Below are positions 10,926-19,766 of a stretch of 64,000 nt of DNA, piece by piece (positions within the stretch are counted from its first letter, which is position 1; each line of letters opens with the position of its first letter). Below the pieces are notes generated by a model, which was not told the origin of the DNA, did no database searches, and saw nothing but the letters and a program-made list of their open reading frames with translations. The stretch covers positions 558,001-622,000 of the forward strand of contig NZ_JARXXU010000001.1 of assembly GCF_029894165.1 (NCBI RefSeq). The letters are read 5' to 3'. The stretch is from Aurantimicrobium minutum (GTDB lineage: Bacteria > Actinomycetota > Actinomycetes > Actinomycetales > Microbacteriaceae). Position numbers and translations under genes: made by a program.

Positions 10926-11246
10926 ATGGAACAACGCGATGTGATTCAAGCTCTGCGTGAGTTTGTTCTCGAGCGTGATTGGGGTCAGTTCCACACTCCA
11001 GAGAATCTCGCGAAAAGCGTGAGCATTGAAGCTGCTGAACTTCTGGAGAATTATCAGTGGGGAAACCCAGCCAACCTTGAAAATGTTCAAGATGAATTGG
11101 CTGATGTGTTGACCTACTGCCTACTTTTGGCAGACAAACTGGGTATGGACCCCTATGAAATAGTCCTAGAAAAGCTGGCTAAAACTCGACAGAAATACCC
11201 TGTTGAGAAAGCGCGGGGGCGCAGCGATAAATATGACCAGCTTTAA
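10926..11246 (+). CDS. MazG-like nucleotide pyrophosphohydrolase
   Basis: 106-aa all-helical protein of the MazG/NTP-PPase superfamily, which hydrolyses nucleoside triphosphates to monophosphates. The metal-binding motifs are visible: the EAAELLE helix (about residues 37-43) and DELADVLTYC (about 58-67). The C-terminal KLAKTRQKYPVEKARG is typical. It shares 14 bp with the next gene, a GIY-YIG/DUF2075 helicase, so the two are probably made together. Start ATG 10926. The G+C drop from guaA begins here. Whether it serves housekeeping or phage defence is open. Confidence 0.85.
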   Translation: MEQRDVIQALREFVLERDWGQFHTPENLAKSVSIEAAELLENYQWGNPANLENVQDELADVLTYCLLLADKLGMDPYEIVLEKLAKTRQKYPVEKARGRSDKYDQL

Positions 11247-12966
11247 CATCGAGCGACTACCTTTCAACAAGGACGCTGTCGGCGTGTGGGCTGAAGCCGA
11301 CACACGCCACAAGAACTGGCCCGTTGTTTACACAATCGAAGACACCGATGAGATTTACATTGGTGAATCCACCAATGTGGCCAACCGCATGTTTCAACAC
11401 CTTGCTGTTGAACAACGACAGCACCTCAAGAAGATTATGGTCATCCTCGATGACCGATTCAATAAGTCTGTTTGTTTAGACCTCGAGTCACAGCTGATTC
11501 GCTATCTCGCTGCTGACAGCAAATACAAGGTTCTGAACGGGAACCACGGCATCACAGATGCCGACTATTACGACCGGGATAAATACCGAGAAACGTTCAA
11601 CGAGCTCTTTGAGGAACTACTGCAAGAAGGGGTCTTCACGCGAAGCATCCCTGACATTGTCAACAGCGACCTCTTCAAGTTCTCACCATTCAAGGCTCTC
11701 AATACAGATCAATCTGTTGCCATTGAAGGTGTGCTTGAGAAACTCTTTGATGATCTCGAGAACAAGACAGATACCCCCATCGTCATCCAGGGAGACCCCG
11801 GCACAGGTAAGACAATCGTTGCCGTCTATCTCATGAAGCTCTTGGTCGACATTGCGAAAAGTCAGCCTGATGTGCAGCTGGACAGTGACTCCATGTTCTC
11901 TGACTTCTTCCAACAGGGTTACCGTGAACAGCTCACAGACTTCACCATCGGGTTGGTGATTCCGCAACAGTCATTGCGGAAGTCCATTGAGAAGGTCTTT
12001 GCCAAGACACCTGGGCTCTCGAAGTCGATGGTGCTCAGTCCTTTTGATGCTGGTGCTTCGAAGGAGCACTTCGACCTTCTTATCGTTGATGAGTCACACC
12101 GACTAGGGCAGCGATCCAACCAGCCTTCTGCTGCGCAAAACAAGAAGTTCACCGATATCAACACCGCTTTGTTCGGTAATGATGACTTGTCGTGGACACA
12201 ACTTGATTGGATCAAGGCCAAGAGCACTCACCAGCTCTACTTGTTGGACTCAGCACAAAGCGTGAAGCCTGCAGACCTCCCTGCAGAGGTCACAAAGGCC
12301 CTTGTGGAACAAGCCCGAAACGCAAACAGTTTCTTCCGTCTGGTCTCCCAGATGCGCGTGGCGGGAGGCACGGACTACATCGAGTTCATTGGCCGGGTGT
12401 TTGCCGGAACACAACAAGGTCCGGAAGTCTTCGGAAACTATGAACTGCGTTTCTTTGACGACATTGCAGAGATGCGCCAAGCAATCTTCGAGAAAGACAA
12501 AGAAGTAGGTCTTTCTCGAATGATTGCTGGCTATGCCTGGCCGTGGGCGAGCAAGAACGACCCGAGTGCCGTGGACATCCAGATCGGGGACGACGGTCTC
12601 ACCTGGAACAGAACGGCAACTGACTGGATCAACTCTCCAACCTCACTCGAAGAGGTTGGTTCAATCCACACGGTTCAGGGCTATGACCTGAATTACGCGG
12701 GAGTCATAATTGGGCCAGACCTCGGATATGACCCAATAACCAAGAAAGTCGTCTTTCATCGTGAGAATTATCACGATAAGAAGGGCAAAGAAAACAACCC
12801 CAGGCTCGGTATCGAGTACTCAGATGAAGATCTTCTCAACTACGTAGTCAATATTTATCGGGTTCTATTGACTCGTGGGATCAAGGGGACATTTGTGTAT
12901 GTTTGTGATTACAACTTGAAAGTCATGCTCAAAAGATACTTTTCGTATAACAAAGGTGAAATTTGA
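11233..12966 (+). CDS. GIY-YIG nuclease domain fused to a DUF2075 helicase/ATPase
   Basis: 577 aa from ATG 11233; an upstream TTG at 11203 is possible but lies deep in the previous gene. N-terminal GIY-YIG-like module: VYTI near 32, YIGEST near 42, NRMFQH near 51. The DUF2075 domain has Walker A GDPGTGKT at 187-194, then a Walker B DESH (LIVDESHRLGQ) and the C-terminal motifs VGSIHTVQGYDLNYAGVIIG, split here only by a few residues. DUF2075 proteins resemble SF1 helicases. It overlaps the next gene by 4 bases. A DNA-processing or defence role is likely from domains and context, but no reaction is established. Confidence 0.85.
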   Translation: MTSFNIERLPFNKDAVGVWAEADTRHKNWPVVYTIEDTDEIYIGESTNVANRMFQHLAVEQRQHLKKIMVILDDRFNKSVCLDLESQLIRYLAADSKYKVLNGNHGITDADYYDRDKYRETFNELFEELLQEGVFTRSIPDIVNSDLFKFSPFKALNTDQSVAIEGVLEKLFDDLENKTDTPIVIQGDPGTGKTIVAVYLMKLLVDIAKSQPDVQLDSDSMFSDFFQQGYREQLTDFTIGLVIPQQSLRKSIEKVFAKTPGLSKSMVLSPFDAGASKEHFDLLIVDESHRLGQRSNQPSAAQNKKFTDINTALFGNDDLSWTQLDWIKAKSTHQLYLLDSAQSVKPADLPAEVTKALVEQARNANSFFRLVSQMRVAGGTDYIEFIGRVFAGTQQGPEVFGNYELRFFDDIAEMRQAIFEKDKEVGLSRMIAGYAWPWASKNDPSAVDIQIGDDGLTWNRTATDWINSPTSLEEVGSIHTVQGYDLNYAGVIIGPDLGYDPITKKVVFHRENYHDKKGKENNPRLGIEYSDEDLLNYVVNIYRVLLTRGIKGTFVYVCDYNLKVMLKRYFSYNKGEI

Positions 12967-13469
12967 TTAATTGGCATACCTTCCCAAAATCTGCACAAAC
13001 TACCCCAACTGTTGTTGCTGTTGTGAAGGCTTTTGAGAAGAACGATAAAAGCATTAGTTCGGAATCAAACCAGTTGCCCTCAGATGGAGTGCTTCGAGAA
13101 TTGCGGACGGACTTGGAGTCAATTGGTTTCCAAATTGAGAAAGATAAAACTTCCGAAGGCAAGATAAAGTTGCCGGTTTTATTTGGACTAAATGGAAAAG
13201 TGGAGAAATCCTTTGAAGCAGACGGCTATCACCCCGGCGAAAAAATAGTCTTGGAAGTTGAAGCAGGACGTGGGGTTACAAATTACCAATTCCTAAAAGA
13301 CTTATTTCAAGCATGCATGATGCAAAACGCTGAGCACTTGGTTGTTTCCGTTAGAAACGATTACAGAGGCAGTGGAGATTTTGCAAAGGTAGTGAATTTT
13401 TTTGAAACTTTGTATGCTTCGGGTCGACTTACGCTACCTTTAGCGTCCATAACGATTATTGGTTATTGA
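12963..13469 (+). CDS. PD-(D/E)XK-like restriction-associated protein
   Basis: 168 aa. TTG start inside a TTGA overlap with the DUF2075 stop, which argues for coupling. Not confidently assigned. The core EADGYHPGEKIVLEVEAGR (about residues 81-99) has the spacing of a PD-(D/E)XK nuclease: an Asp, then a hydrophobic strand with two acidic residues (E-V-E), followed by a helix (NYQFLKDLFQAC) and a strand (HLVVSVRNDY). The usual Lys is not obvious. I recall similar short proteins near restriction genes. Ends LASITIIGY, one base before the BglII-like gene. Confidence 0.55.
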   Translation: MINWHTFPKSAQTTPTVVAVVKAFEKNDKSISSESNQLPSDGVLRELRTDLESIGFQIEKDKTSEGKIKLPVLFGLNGKVEKSFEADGYHPGEKIVLEVEAGRGVTNYQFLKDLFQACMMQNAEHLVVSVRNDYRGSGDFAKVVNFFETLYASGRLTLPLASITIIGY

Positions 13470-14083
13470 TGAAATTTGTAACTTTCTCACATAAACAAGG
13501 TGTTGAGCTTTTCAACACATCGCCTCGTTATCAGCACCAGTGGGATGAAGTTGAAGCAGCAATTTCAAACGTCAGCGATACAGACATCATTGAATATTTT
13601 GAGAACAATTTTTCGGGTGGACAAAAATCGCTCTCACATGCAATAAATGCATTACTTAAGAAAGAATTCATCGAATTCGGTTGGCACCCTGAGAGTTATA
13701 TTTTCGGTGAGAGTGAGTACCAGACTTCTCGCTGGAGGCTTGACTTCGCTAAAGATGATGTCTCTATCGAGGTTGGTTTTAACCACGGTGGATCGGTTGC
13801 CTGGAACCTTATCAAGCCAGTGTTGGCTAGTCAGCTAAACCATGTTCAAAAGGCAATTCAGACTGAAGTCGGGGTCATAATTACGGCAACTCGTGAGCTT
13901 CAAATTGCCGGGGGTTTTGATAATGCAATAGGTACTTTCGAAGACTACGTACATTACCTCAAGCCGTTACAAGGAGTCCTAAACGTTCCGATGGTGATTG
14001 TTGGCTTATTGCCCCCAGAGTCATTCAAAATTCAGCACACAACAACTAATCGCCGAACGACTGGGTCAATTCAGAAGTTCTAA
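13469..14083 (+). CDS. BglII/BstYI-like type II restriction endonuclease
   Basis: 204 aa from ATG 13469 (one-base TGATG overlap; TTG 13466 also possible). The centre aligns by eye with BglII: LDFAKDDVSIEVGF (residues 91-104) matches the BglII segment that carries its catalytic Asp and Glu, followed by the EVGVIITATREL strand/turn and the C-terminal VPMVIVGLL. Where BglII has Gln in E-V-Q, this protein has Gly103, so the active site may be altered. It converges with the cytosine methyltransferase (4-bp overlap of stops), a common restriction-modification layout. The specificity is not readable. Confidence 0.72.
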   Translation: MKFVTFSHKQGVELFNTSPRYQHQWDEVEAAISNVSDTDIIEYFENNFSGGQKSLSHAINALLKKEFIEFGWHPESYIFGESEYQTSRWRLDFAKDDVSIEVGFNHGGSVAWNLIKPVLASQLNHVQKAIQTEVGVIITATRELQIAGGFDNAIGTFEDYVHYLKPLQGVLNVPMVIVGLLPPESFKIQHTTTNRRTTGSIQKF

Positions 14084-15366
14084 ACGTTAACCAGAGACCA
14101 GTCGTCTGCGAGTTGTTTCCCAATACGTTCCACAACTCCAACCACAAGAGCGTTTCCCATAAAGAATGCGCGCTTTACGTCAGAAATTATTTCACCGTTA
14201 TTTCCGGTTGACGTCCAGTTATCCGGGAACCCGTTGAGGCGTTCGAGTTCTATAGGAACAAGACGACGGAATCTGCCGTCTTTGGTTTGAATGATGTGCT
14301 TGAAACGAGAAGCGGAGGAGCCACCTTCACCTGTGAGAATGGTCCTGGAAGGGTTGCTTTGCAGATCAGGGAAAGCCATAGATCCTTCAGCGTAGAAGTA
14401 TTTTGTCCCACTGGCTTTGTGAGTGCGCTCTTCGCGCTTTGCACCCTTGAGGTATTTCCAATTAGGGAGTTGTTCTTCTGAAACAAAATATTCGGAAGGA
14501 ACTTCTTCATCGGGTAGCAGAACACTTCCGAGTGAGCCCAAGTTCTGTTCTGCGGCGGACACATCCGAAGTAAATACGTGCCGGTTAACCATGTAGCCGC
14601 ATTTCTTGAATGGACTGAACTTTCCGCCCAAGTCGAAGTTTGCAGTTAGCTCTGAAAGGTCCCCCTCGAGCTGAAATTCGGAAACAAGTGAACCTGTTGG
14701 AATTGATTTCACAGGAAGAGCTTTTGCAATTGTGCTTTCGCTATCTAAGAAAGTTGCTGGCTCAGATATTTGCGGTCTCCCGAAAACAGAGACGTCCTTG
14801 GCGACGATGAAAACACGTTTACGGCGCTGTGGGAAGCCATACTCAGCTGCATTAATTACGCGCCATTCAACAAAATAACCTGCGTCACTCATTGAAGCGA
14901 GCATGATTGCGAAGTCGCGTCCTCTTTGGCTTGCGGGCGACTTGAGGAGCCGGTCAACGTTTTCTAAGAAGACGATAGGTGGTCGATTAGCTTCGACAAG
15001 TCTCAGAATCTCCCACCACAAAACTCCCTTTTTACCTTTTAGTCCAGCTGAGCTGGAAAGGGTCTTTGCCACCGAATAGTCCTGGCAAGGGAATCCGCCA
15101 ACAACCATAGTCGTCTTAGGAATTACTCGTTTGCCTGAAATGTACTCGTCAAGAACAACAGCGATGTCTTCGTTTGTGTGACCTTCATCACCAAACCGCG
15201 CTGAGTAGACCGAGGATGCATGTTGAGTCTTAGTCGAGGGTTCCCACTGGTTCGAGAAGGAAGTCTTCCATCCGCTGCGTGAAAGACCGATACGAAAACC
15301 ACCAACGCCCGCAAATAGTTCGCTAACAGTCCCAATCGGGTTCTGTGGCTCGATGTAATCGCTCAA
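14080..15366 (-). CDS. DNA (cytosine-5-)-methyltransferase
   Basis: Transfers a methyl group from SAM to carbon 5 of cytosine in a specific DNA site. 428 aa. Motif I ELFAGVGGFRIGL (16-28), motif IV GGFPCQDYS with catalytic Cys94, motif VI ENV (135-137), motif VIII PQRRKRVF (179-186), and C-terminal motifs IX/X (RLVPIELERLNGFP; FFMGNALVV). The target-recognition region lies between about 200 and 330. It converges on the BglII-like endonuclease and is divergent from the PLD-helicase operon across 137 bp, so it could protect DNA for either system. Confidence 0.93.
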   Translation of the reverse strand: MSDYIEPQNPIGTVSELFAGVGGFRIGLSRSGWKTSFSNQWEPSTKTQHASSVYSARFGDEGHTNEDIAVVLDEYISGKRVIPKTTMVVGGFPCQDYSVAKTLSSSAGLKGKKGVLWWEILRLVEANRPPIVFLENVDRLLKSPASQRGRDFAIMLASMSDAGYFVEWRVINAAEYGFPQRRKRVFIVAKDVSVFGRPQISEPATFLDSESTIAKALPVKSIPTGSLVSEFQLEGDLSELTANFDLGGKFSPFKKCGYMVNRHVFTSDVSAAEQNLGSLGSVLLPDEEVPSEYFVSEEQLPNWKYLKGAKREERTHKASGTKYFYAEGSMAFPDLQSNPSRTILTGEGGSSASRFKHIIQTKDGRFRRLVPIELERLNGFPDNWTSTGNNGEIISDVKRAFFMGNALVVGVVERIGKQLADDWSLVNV

Positions 15367-15503
15367 AAGTTATTCCTTTAGATGTGTTCTTCAAACGTAC
15401 TTGATCCGAGAAGAAAACATGAGATCCGCGCCGAGGAAGTCTTGATGTCAGTGGTGTGTATTTATATTCAATACAGCATTTAGAATTACCAGAGGGGGTG
15501 AGA

Positions 15504-17594
15504 ATGTCGAAACAAAGTGGTTTTGAATTTCTAGAGTTTGACCAAACATACGATCCTGGGGTTGCCGGGGTCGATGTGGTTGAAAATTTTTATAGCCCCG
15601 TACTTCGAGAAGCAGTCCAATATGACCGTGCTGCGGGATATTTTTCCTCGCGAGTATTTGCGAGCGTTGCTAGGGGAATAGCTGGAATCGTTGAAAAACG
15701 CGGGAAAATTCGCCTAGTAACGAGCCATGCGTTTACTCCAAGCGATACGAAAAACTTGCAAGATTATTTTGCTGATGATGAGTTTGCATCGAAGCTCTTT
15801 TCAGAATTTGAAGATTCATACTCTCATTTAGGAGATGTCGCTGGCGCCATTGCTAAAGATCATGTCGCAGCAATGTGTTGGATGCTCCGCGAAGGACTAT
15901 TAGAAATAAAAATTATTGTTCCGATTGGAGCTGACTTAACTGCTTTATCCCCAGCAGAGATAGACAAATTTCACCCTAAATTCGGAATATTGACTGACGA
16001 ATTCGGGCAAAAAATTGCATTTTCGGGTTCCGTCAACGAAACGGAAAGTGCTTGGAACCGAAATATAGAAAACATCGATATATATCGGGAATGGGTTGAA
16101 GGCCAAGCAGGCTATGTAGCTCCGAAAATCAGAAGATTCGAGAACTATTGGAATAACGAGAATCTTGGTGGGTGGGCATGTATCGATTTACCGAGTGCCG
16201 TCAAAGACAAAATTGTAAGTGCCTTTGCCCCGGAGGACTTCCCCACAAGCTTGTCAGCAAATGTTGATCCAACATCCTTACCCGGTGGATTAAGGCCATA
16301 TCAACTTGAAGCAGTTGAGTCATGGAAGCGACTTGGTCGCAGAGGTTTCCTCGAGATGGCAACCGGTACAGGTAAAACCCGAACAGCAAAACACTGTATT
16401 CAAAGCTGTTATGAGCTCGGGAAAATTCTCACTCTTGTGGTTGTGCCTTACAAACATATTGGCGATCAATGGGTAACTGAACTCGCAGAAATTGGCGCAA
16501 GGTTAATCGAAGGGGATTGGAAGTCGGAATTCTCTGAGTTACTGCTTGATGCCGACATGGGAAGATTCGAAAATCTAACGCTAGTAGTGGTGAAAAACAC
16601 CGCTTCTAAGCCAGATTTTGTATCAAGAATTGAAGAACTTTCATCAAGCTTTAATCACACTTTATTAGTCGGAGACGAGGTTCACTGGCTCGGTGCCACT
16701 GCATTCCAGGCAGCGCTTCTTCCCTTTGCTGATTTTAGATTAGGGCTAAGTGCGACTCCAGAAAGATATTTTGACGAAGAAGGGACAGGAGTTCTTTATC
16801 GCTACTTTGGAGAGACAGCCTATAGTTTCGATATCACCCGTGCACTTGCCTATAAAACACCAGCAGGAGAAGCAATTCTCACCCCCTACGAGTATCACCC
16901 TAGATTTGTTTCTCTTTCAGAAGATGAAATGACCGAGTACCGACTCCTTTCAAAAAAGATTGCTTCGATTATGGGTAGCTCCGAATCGAAAAGAATTGAC
17001 TCAGATCAACTCGAAGCTTTGCTCATCAAACGGTCGAACATTAGTAAGTCCGCTTCGGCGAAGATTCCAGCTCTAAGAGAAGTCCTTCTGCAATTTTCGG
17101 GGAACCTTACTCAGTGTTTGATCTATTGCTCAGATTTTAACCAGATGGAGAGTGCTGGTGAAGTATTGAGTGAATTAGGGATTGATGCTCAACGAATTAC
17201 TGGCCGGGAGAGCGCTAGTAAATCAGCCAAATATGGAAATATCTCTGAACGCCAGCACATAATTGACAATTTTGCCAAAGGAAATCTTGACGTGCTTTTG
17301 GCTATAGATTGCCTCGACGAAGGGGTAGATATTCCTTCTGCAAGAGTTGGAATCATTCTTGCAAGTTCTGGTAATGCAAAAGAATTTATTCAAAGGCGGG
17401 GGCGTTTGATGAGGACCTTTCCAGGTAAGCAGCTCGCTCAAATCTTTGACATCTGTGTTTTACCAAACGATAACGATGAACTCATTAAGTCAATTAGAGA
17501 TGTTGAGCTAAAACGAATAGAAGAGTTCGCAAAAGACGCGATAAACGAATTACAGGTTCTTGATGAAACTGCTTTCTTAAGGGGAGAAGAATGA
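15504..17594 (+). CDS. PLD-family nuclease fused to an SF2 (DEAD/DEAH-type) helicase
   Basis: 696 aa from ATG 15504, chosen for the GAGGGGG ribosome site upstream. Residues about 20-225 form a phospholipase-D-type domain with one HxK motif: His157, Lys159 and GSVNE at 175-179. Such domains act as dimeric nucleases. The SF2 helicase has motif I MATGTGKT (285-292), motif II DEVH (391-394), SAT (416-418) and motif VI QRRGRLMR (630-637). First gene of a four-gene operon with 4-, 20- and 1-bp overlaps. The domain set recalls DISARM (helicase plus PLD), but both are in one chain and no DUF1998 gene is present. Confidence 0.85.
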   Translation: MSKQSGFEFLEFDQTYDPGVAGVDVVENFYSPVLREAVQYDRAAGYFSSRVFASVARGIAGIVEKRGKIRLVTSHAFTPSDTKNLQDYFADDEFASKLFSEFEDSYSHLGDVAGAIAKDHVAAMCWMLREGLLEIKIIVPIGADLTALSPAEIDKFHPKFGILTDEFGQKIAFSGSVNETESAWNRNIENIDIYREWVEGQAGYVAPKIRRFENYWNNENLGGWACIDLPSAVKDKIVSAFAPEDFPTSLSANVDPTSLPGGLRPYQLEAVESWKRLGRRGFLEMATGTGKTRTAKHCIQSCYELGKILTLVVVPYKHIGDQWVTELAEIGARLIEGDWKSEFSELLLDADMGRFENLTLVVVKNTASKPDFVSRIEELSSSFNHTLLVGDEVHWLGATAFQAALLPFADFRLGLSATPERYFDEEGTGVLYRYFGETAYSFDITRALAYKTPAGEAILTPYEYHPRFVSLSEDEMTEYRLLSKKIASIMGSSESKRIDSDQLEALLIKRSNISKSASAKIPALREVLLQFSGNLTQCLIYCSDFNQMESAGEVLSELGIDAQRITGRESASKSAKYGNISERQHIIDNFAKGNLDVLLAIDCLDEGVDIPSARVGIILASSGNAKEFIQRRGRLMRTFPGKQLAQIFDICVLPNDNDELIKSIRDVELKRIEEFAKDAINELQVLDETAFLRGEE

Positions 17595-17773
17595 TTGGCA
17601 AGGCAAAAAGGTTAACTGAATTTGTTGAGGAATCAGAATTCCCGCAACATGTAAAAGAGGCACTCCTAACCGCAATCCAATTAGAAGTTTCAGGATCTGG
17701 TATTTCGGAGTTTTCTAAGCTTGTCGCGAAGTATTCGTCAGAAGGGGCAGCTCGTGAAGATTCAGAAGCTTGA
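17591..17773 (+). CDS. 60-aa hypothetical protein between helicase and SMC ATPase
   Basis: 60 aa, mainly helical by composition (FVEESEFPQHVKEALLTAIQ), without recognised motifs. It is very likely a real gene: its ATG sits in an ATGA overlap with the helicase stop, and its last 20 bases overlap the start of the SMC-like ATPase. The conserved tight spacing suggests a structural or regulatory subunit made in step with its neighbours, as small DndE-like subunits are in dnd clusters. No similarity to DndE is evident. Confidence 0.7.
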   Translation: MIGKAKRLTEFVEESEFPQHVKEALLTAIQLEVSGSGISEFSKLVAKYSSEGAAREDSEA

Positions 17774-19766
17774 TATCCATAACTTCGGAATCCTTGCCGA
17801 CGTATCGTTCGATTTCAGCGAGCCTAGTGGGAACTTCGCATTCGTGAATGGAAGAAACGGTCGCGGCAAAACATCACTACTCTGGGCCCTCAAATGGTGT
17901 CTACTCGGGGAAAACCCACCTAAATCCTTTGTTTCTACCTGGAAAATCGCCAATTCAAAAGTGGGTAGTACTTTTCCAGTAGAAGTTGAGATGGATCTCT
18001 TACTTGACGATGGTGAATCCACTGCAAGTGTTAGAAGGAGCCAACTTTTCGAAGTTATTGATTCAAACACCGCAAGGCCATTAGGCGAGGTCGATCTCTC
18101 AGTGAAAAGCCGGGATTCTTCTGGATTTCTTACGACTCCAGAGGTTTTTCCTGCAGTCTGGCTAGAAAAACATTTCCCCGTCAGGCTGAAGAATTTCTTC
18201 TTATTTGATGGCGAACTAATGAAGAATTTCTTTGATGTCAAAGTCCAAACCGCAGTTGCAGACTCCGTTCGCGAAATTGCTGGTGTTGATCTTTTCGAAT
18301 CTATAGCTAACAAACTTGACGGAATACACGGCACTTTAAATTCCAAAATTGCCAAATTGGCTGGTAGCAAAGCACAACTTGCTGAAGAAAAATACTCTAG
18401 AGAGTCAAAACTCTTAAATCTGTTGGTTACTGAGCGTGACGTAAAAGAAGCAGAACTTGTTCAAGCCAAAGAAGAGCATCGAGTCATAATGGATGCCAGA
18501 AAAAATAGTGAGCTAACACTTGATCAAGCGAAGCGGGCTCAGGAATTATTGAAATTAATTGAGGAGACTCAAGCAAACAGACAAATTGCCACCGAAGAAT
18601 TTGGTAAAGAAGCTCTAAGAAGAGGATTGGTTGCCCTTTTCCATAAATCCTTCAACTCAGTTGATGAAGAGTATGAACGAGCAAAGGCTGCAGGAATTCA
18701 AGTACCTCCGAAATTCGAGCCATCTGAGGTAAAGACCCTATTAGTTAGCGGGACTTGTATATGTGGAACTCACTTCAAGGAAGGTTCTTCAGAAGAAAAA
18801 TGCTTGAGTCAGTTAATTAGCGACTCAACAACAGCTAGCCAGATAGGCAAAATACTTGCAGAGACTTCTAGAGAAATTGAGTCTTTAAGGGCAGCAATTC
18901 CAGAAGGACGAGCTCTAATTCAAGTTCGAAATGACAAAATCAAACAACTTGCAGGAGAGTATGAACGCCTGAAGAAAGAACAAAACGAACTGAGCGGTGT
19001 AGCCACCAATTCAGAGCTCCTTGCTGCTGGCGACTTGGCTCGCAAGCAGAACCTACTTGAAAGTTCAATTGATGATCTTCAAAGAGACTTGGGAGGGCTC
19101 AAAGCTCAAATAGAGCGTCAAAGCCCTGCAGTCGAGAGGCTGTACAGGGAATTCGAAAAGGCATCAGTTGGTGAAGGTGGTGTTAGAGAACTTCAAGATG
19201 AAGCTGCATTCTCACTAGAGCTCGCTACAGCGGCGAGAAAGATTCACAGTATTGCTCTCGCAATGGTGCGTGAGCGACTCGAGAATGTAATGAACGATAA
19301 AATTTCAACAATTATTTCTAAGGAATTTAGAACAGAAATTACTGCAAACTTTGAGGTTCAAACCCTTGACTCCAATGGATTAATTGCTGGTTTGTCAGAA
19401 GGTCAAGAAATGATGAAGGCCTACATATTCGCCATTGCGCTTAGAGAAGTTATGGATTTAGGTTTTCCTCTCGTAGTTGATACTCCATTTGGCCGGCTTG
19501 ACGCTTACCATCGTGAGGAACTTTCAAAATCACTTGTTCAACTTGTTGAGAAAGAAATTTCTGTCAGTAACAGACAAGTGATTTTTCTGATGCACGATGA
19601 GGAATACACTCCGTACACCAGGAAGAATTTCATTGAAGCGAGCCCTTTGGAGACTTACCTTGCATGGGAAGTTGAATCGAAAAAATCAATTTCTGGTATC
19701 GGAATAGACCCTGTCTGGTATGAAATTGGCGCTTGGAAAGATTACAAGGCAGGAAAAATCAAATAA
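17754..19766 (+). CDS. DndD/Rad50-like SMC-type ATPase
   Basis: 670 aa from GTG 17754 (AAGGGG 6 bases upstream; a TTG at 17721 is weaker). Walker A NGRNGRGKTS at 32-41, the DndD-like FFLFDGELM segment near 148-156, long coiled coils about 200-285 and 370-480 flanking a CxCG hinge (Cys335, Cys337), then ABC signature LSEGQ, Walker B PLVVDTPFGRLD and H-loop FLMHDEE. The architecture matches DndD and Rad50 proteins that open or hold DNA ends. There is no DndC-like partner, so phosphorothioation is not expected. It probably works with the PLD-helicase. Confidence 0.85.
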   Translation: MKIQKLDIHNFGILADVSFDFSEPSGNFAFVNGRNGRGKTSLLWALKWCLLGENPPKSFVSTWKIANSKVGSTFPVEVEMDLLLDDGESTASVRRSQLFEVIDSNTARPLGEVDLSVKSRDSSGFLTTPEVFPAVWLEKHFPVRLKNFFLFDGELMKNFFDVKVQTAVADSVREIAGVDLFESIANKLDGIHGTLNSKIAKLAGSKAQLAEEKYSRESKLLNLLVTERDVKEAELVQAKEEHRVIMDARKNSELTLDQAKRAQELLKLIEETQANRQIATEEFGKEALRRGLVALFHKSFNSVDEEYERAKAAGIQVPPKFEPSEVKTLLVSGTCICGTHFKEGSSEEKCLSQLISDSTTASQIGKILAETSREIESLRAAIPEGRALIQVRNDKIKQLAGEYERLKKEQNELSGVATNSELLAAGDLARKQNLLESSIDDLQRDLGGLKAQIERQSPAVERLYREFEKASVGEGGVRELQDEAAFSLELATAARKIHSIALAMVRERLENVMNDKISTIISKEFRTEITANFEVQTLDSNGLIAGLSEGQEMMKAYIFAIALREVMDLGFPLVVDTPFGRLDAYHREELSKSLVQLVEKEISVSNRQVIFLMHDEEYTPYTRKNFIEASPLETYLAWEVESKKSISGIGIDPVWYEIGAWKDYKAGKIK

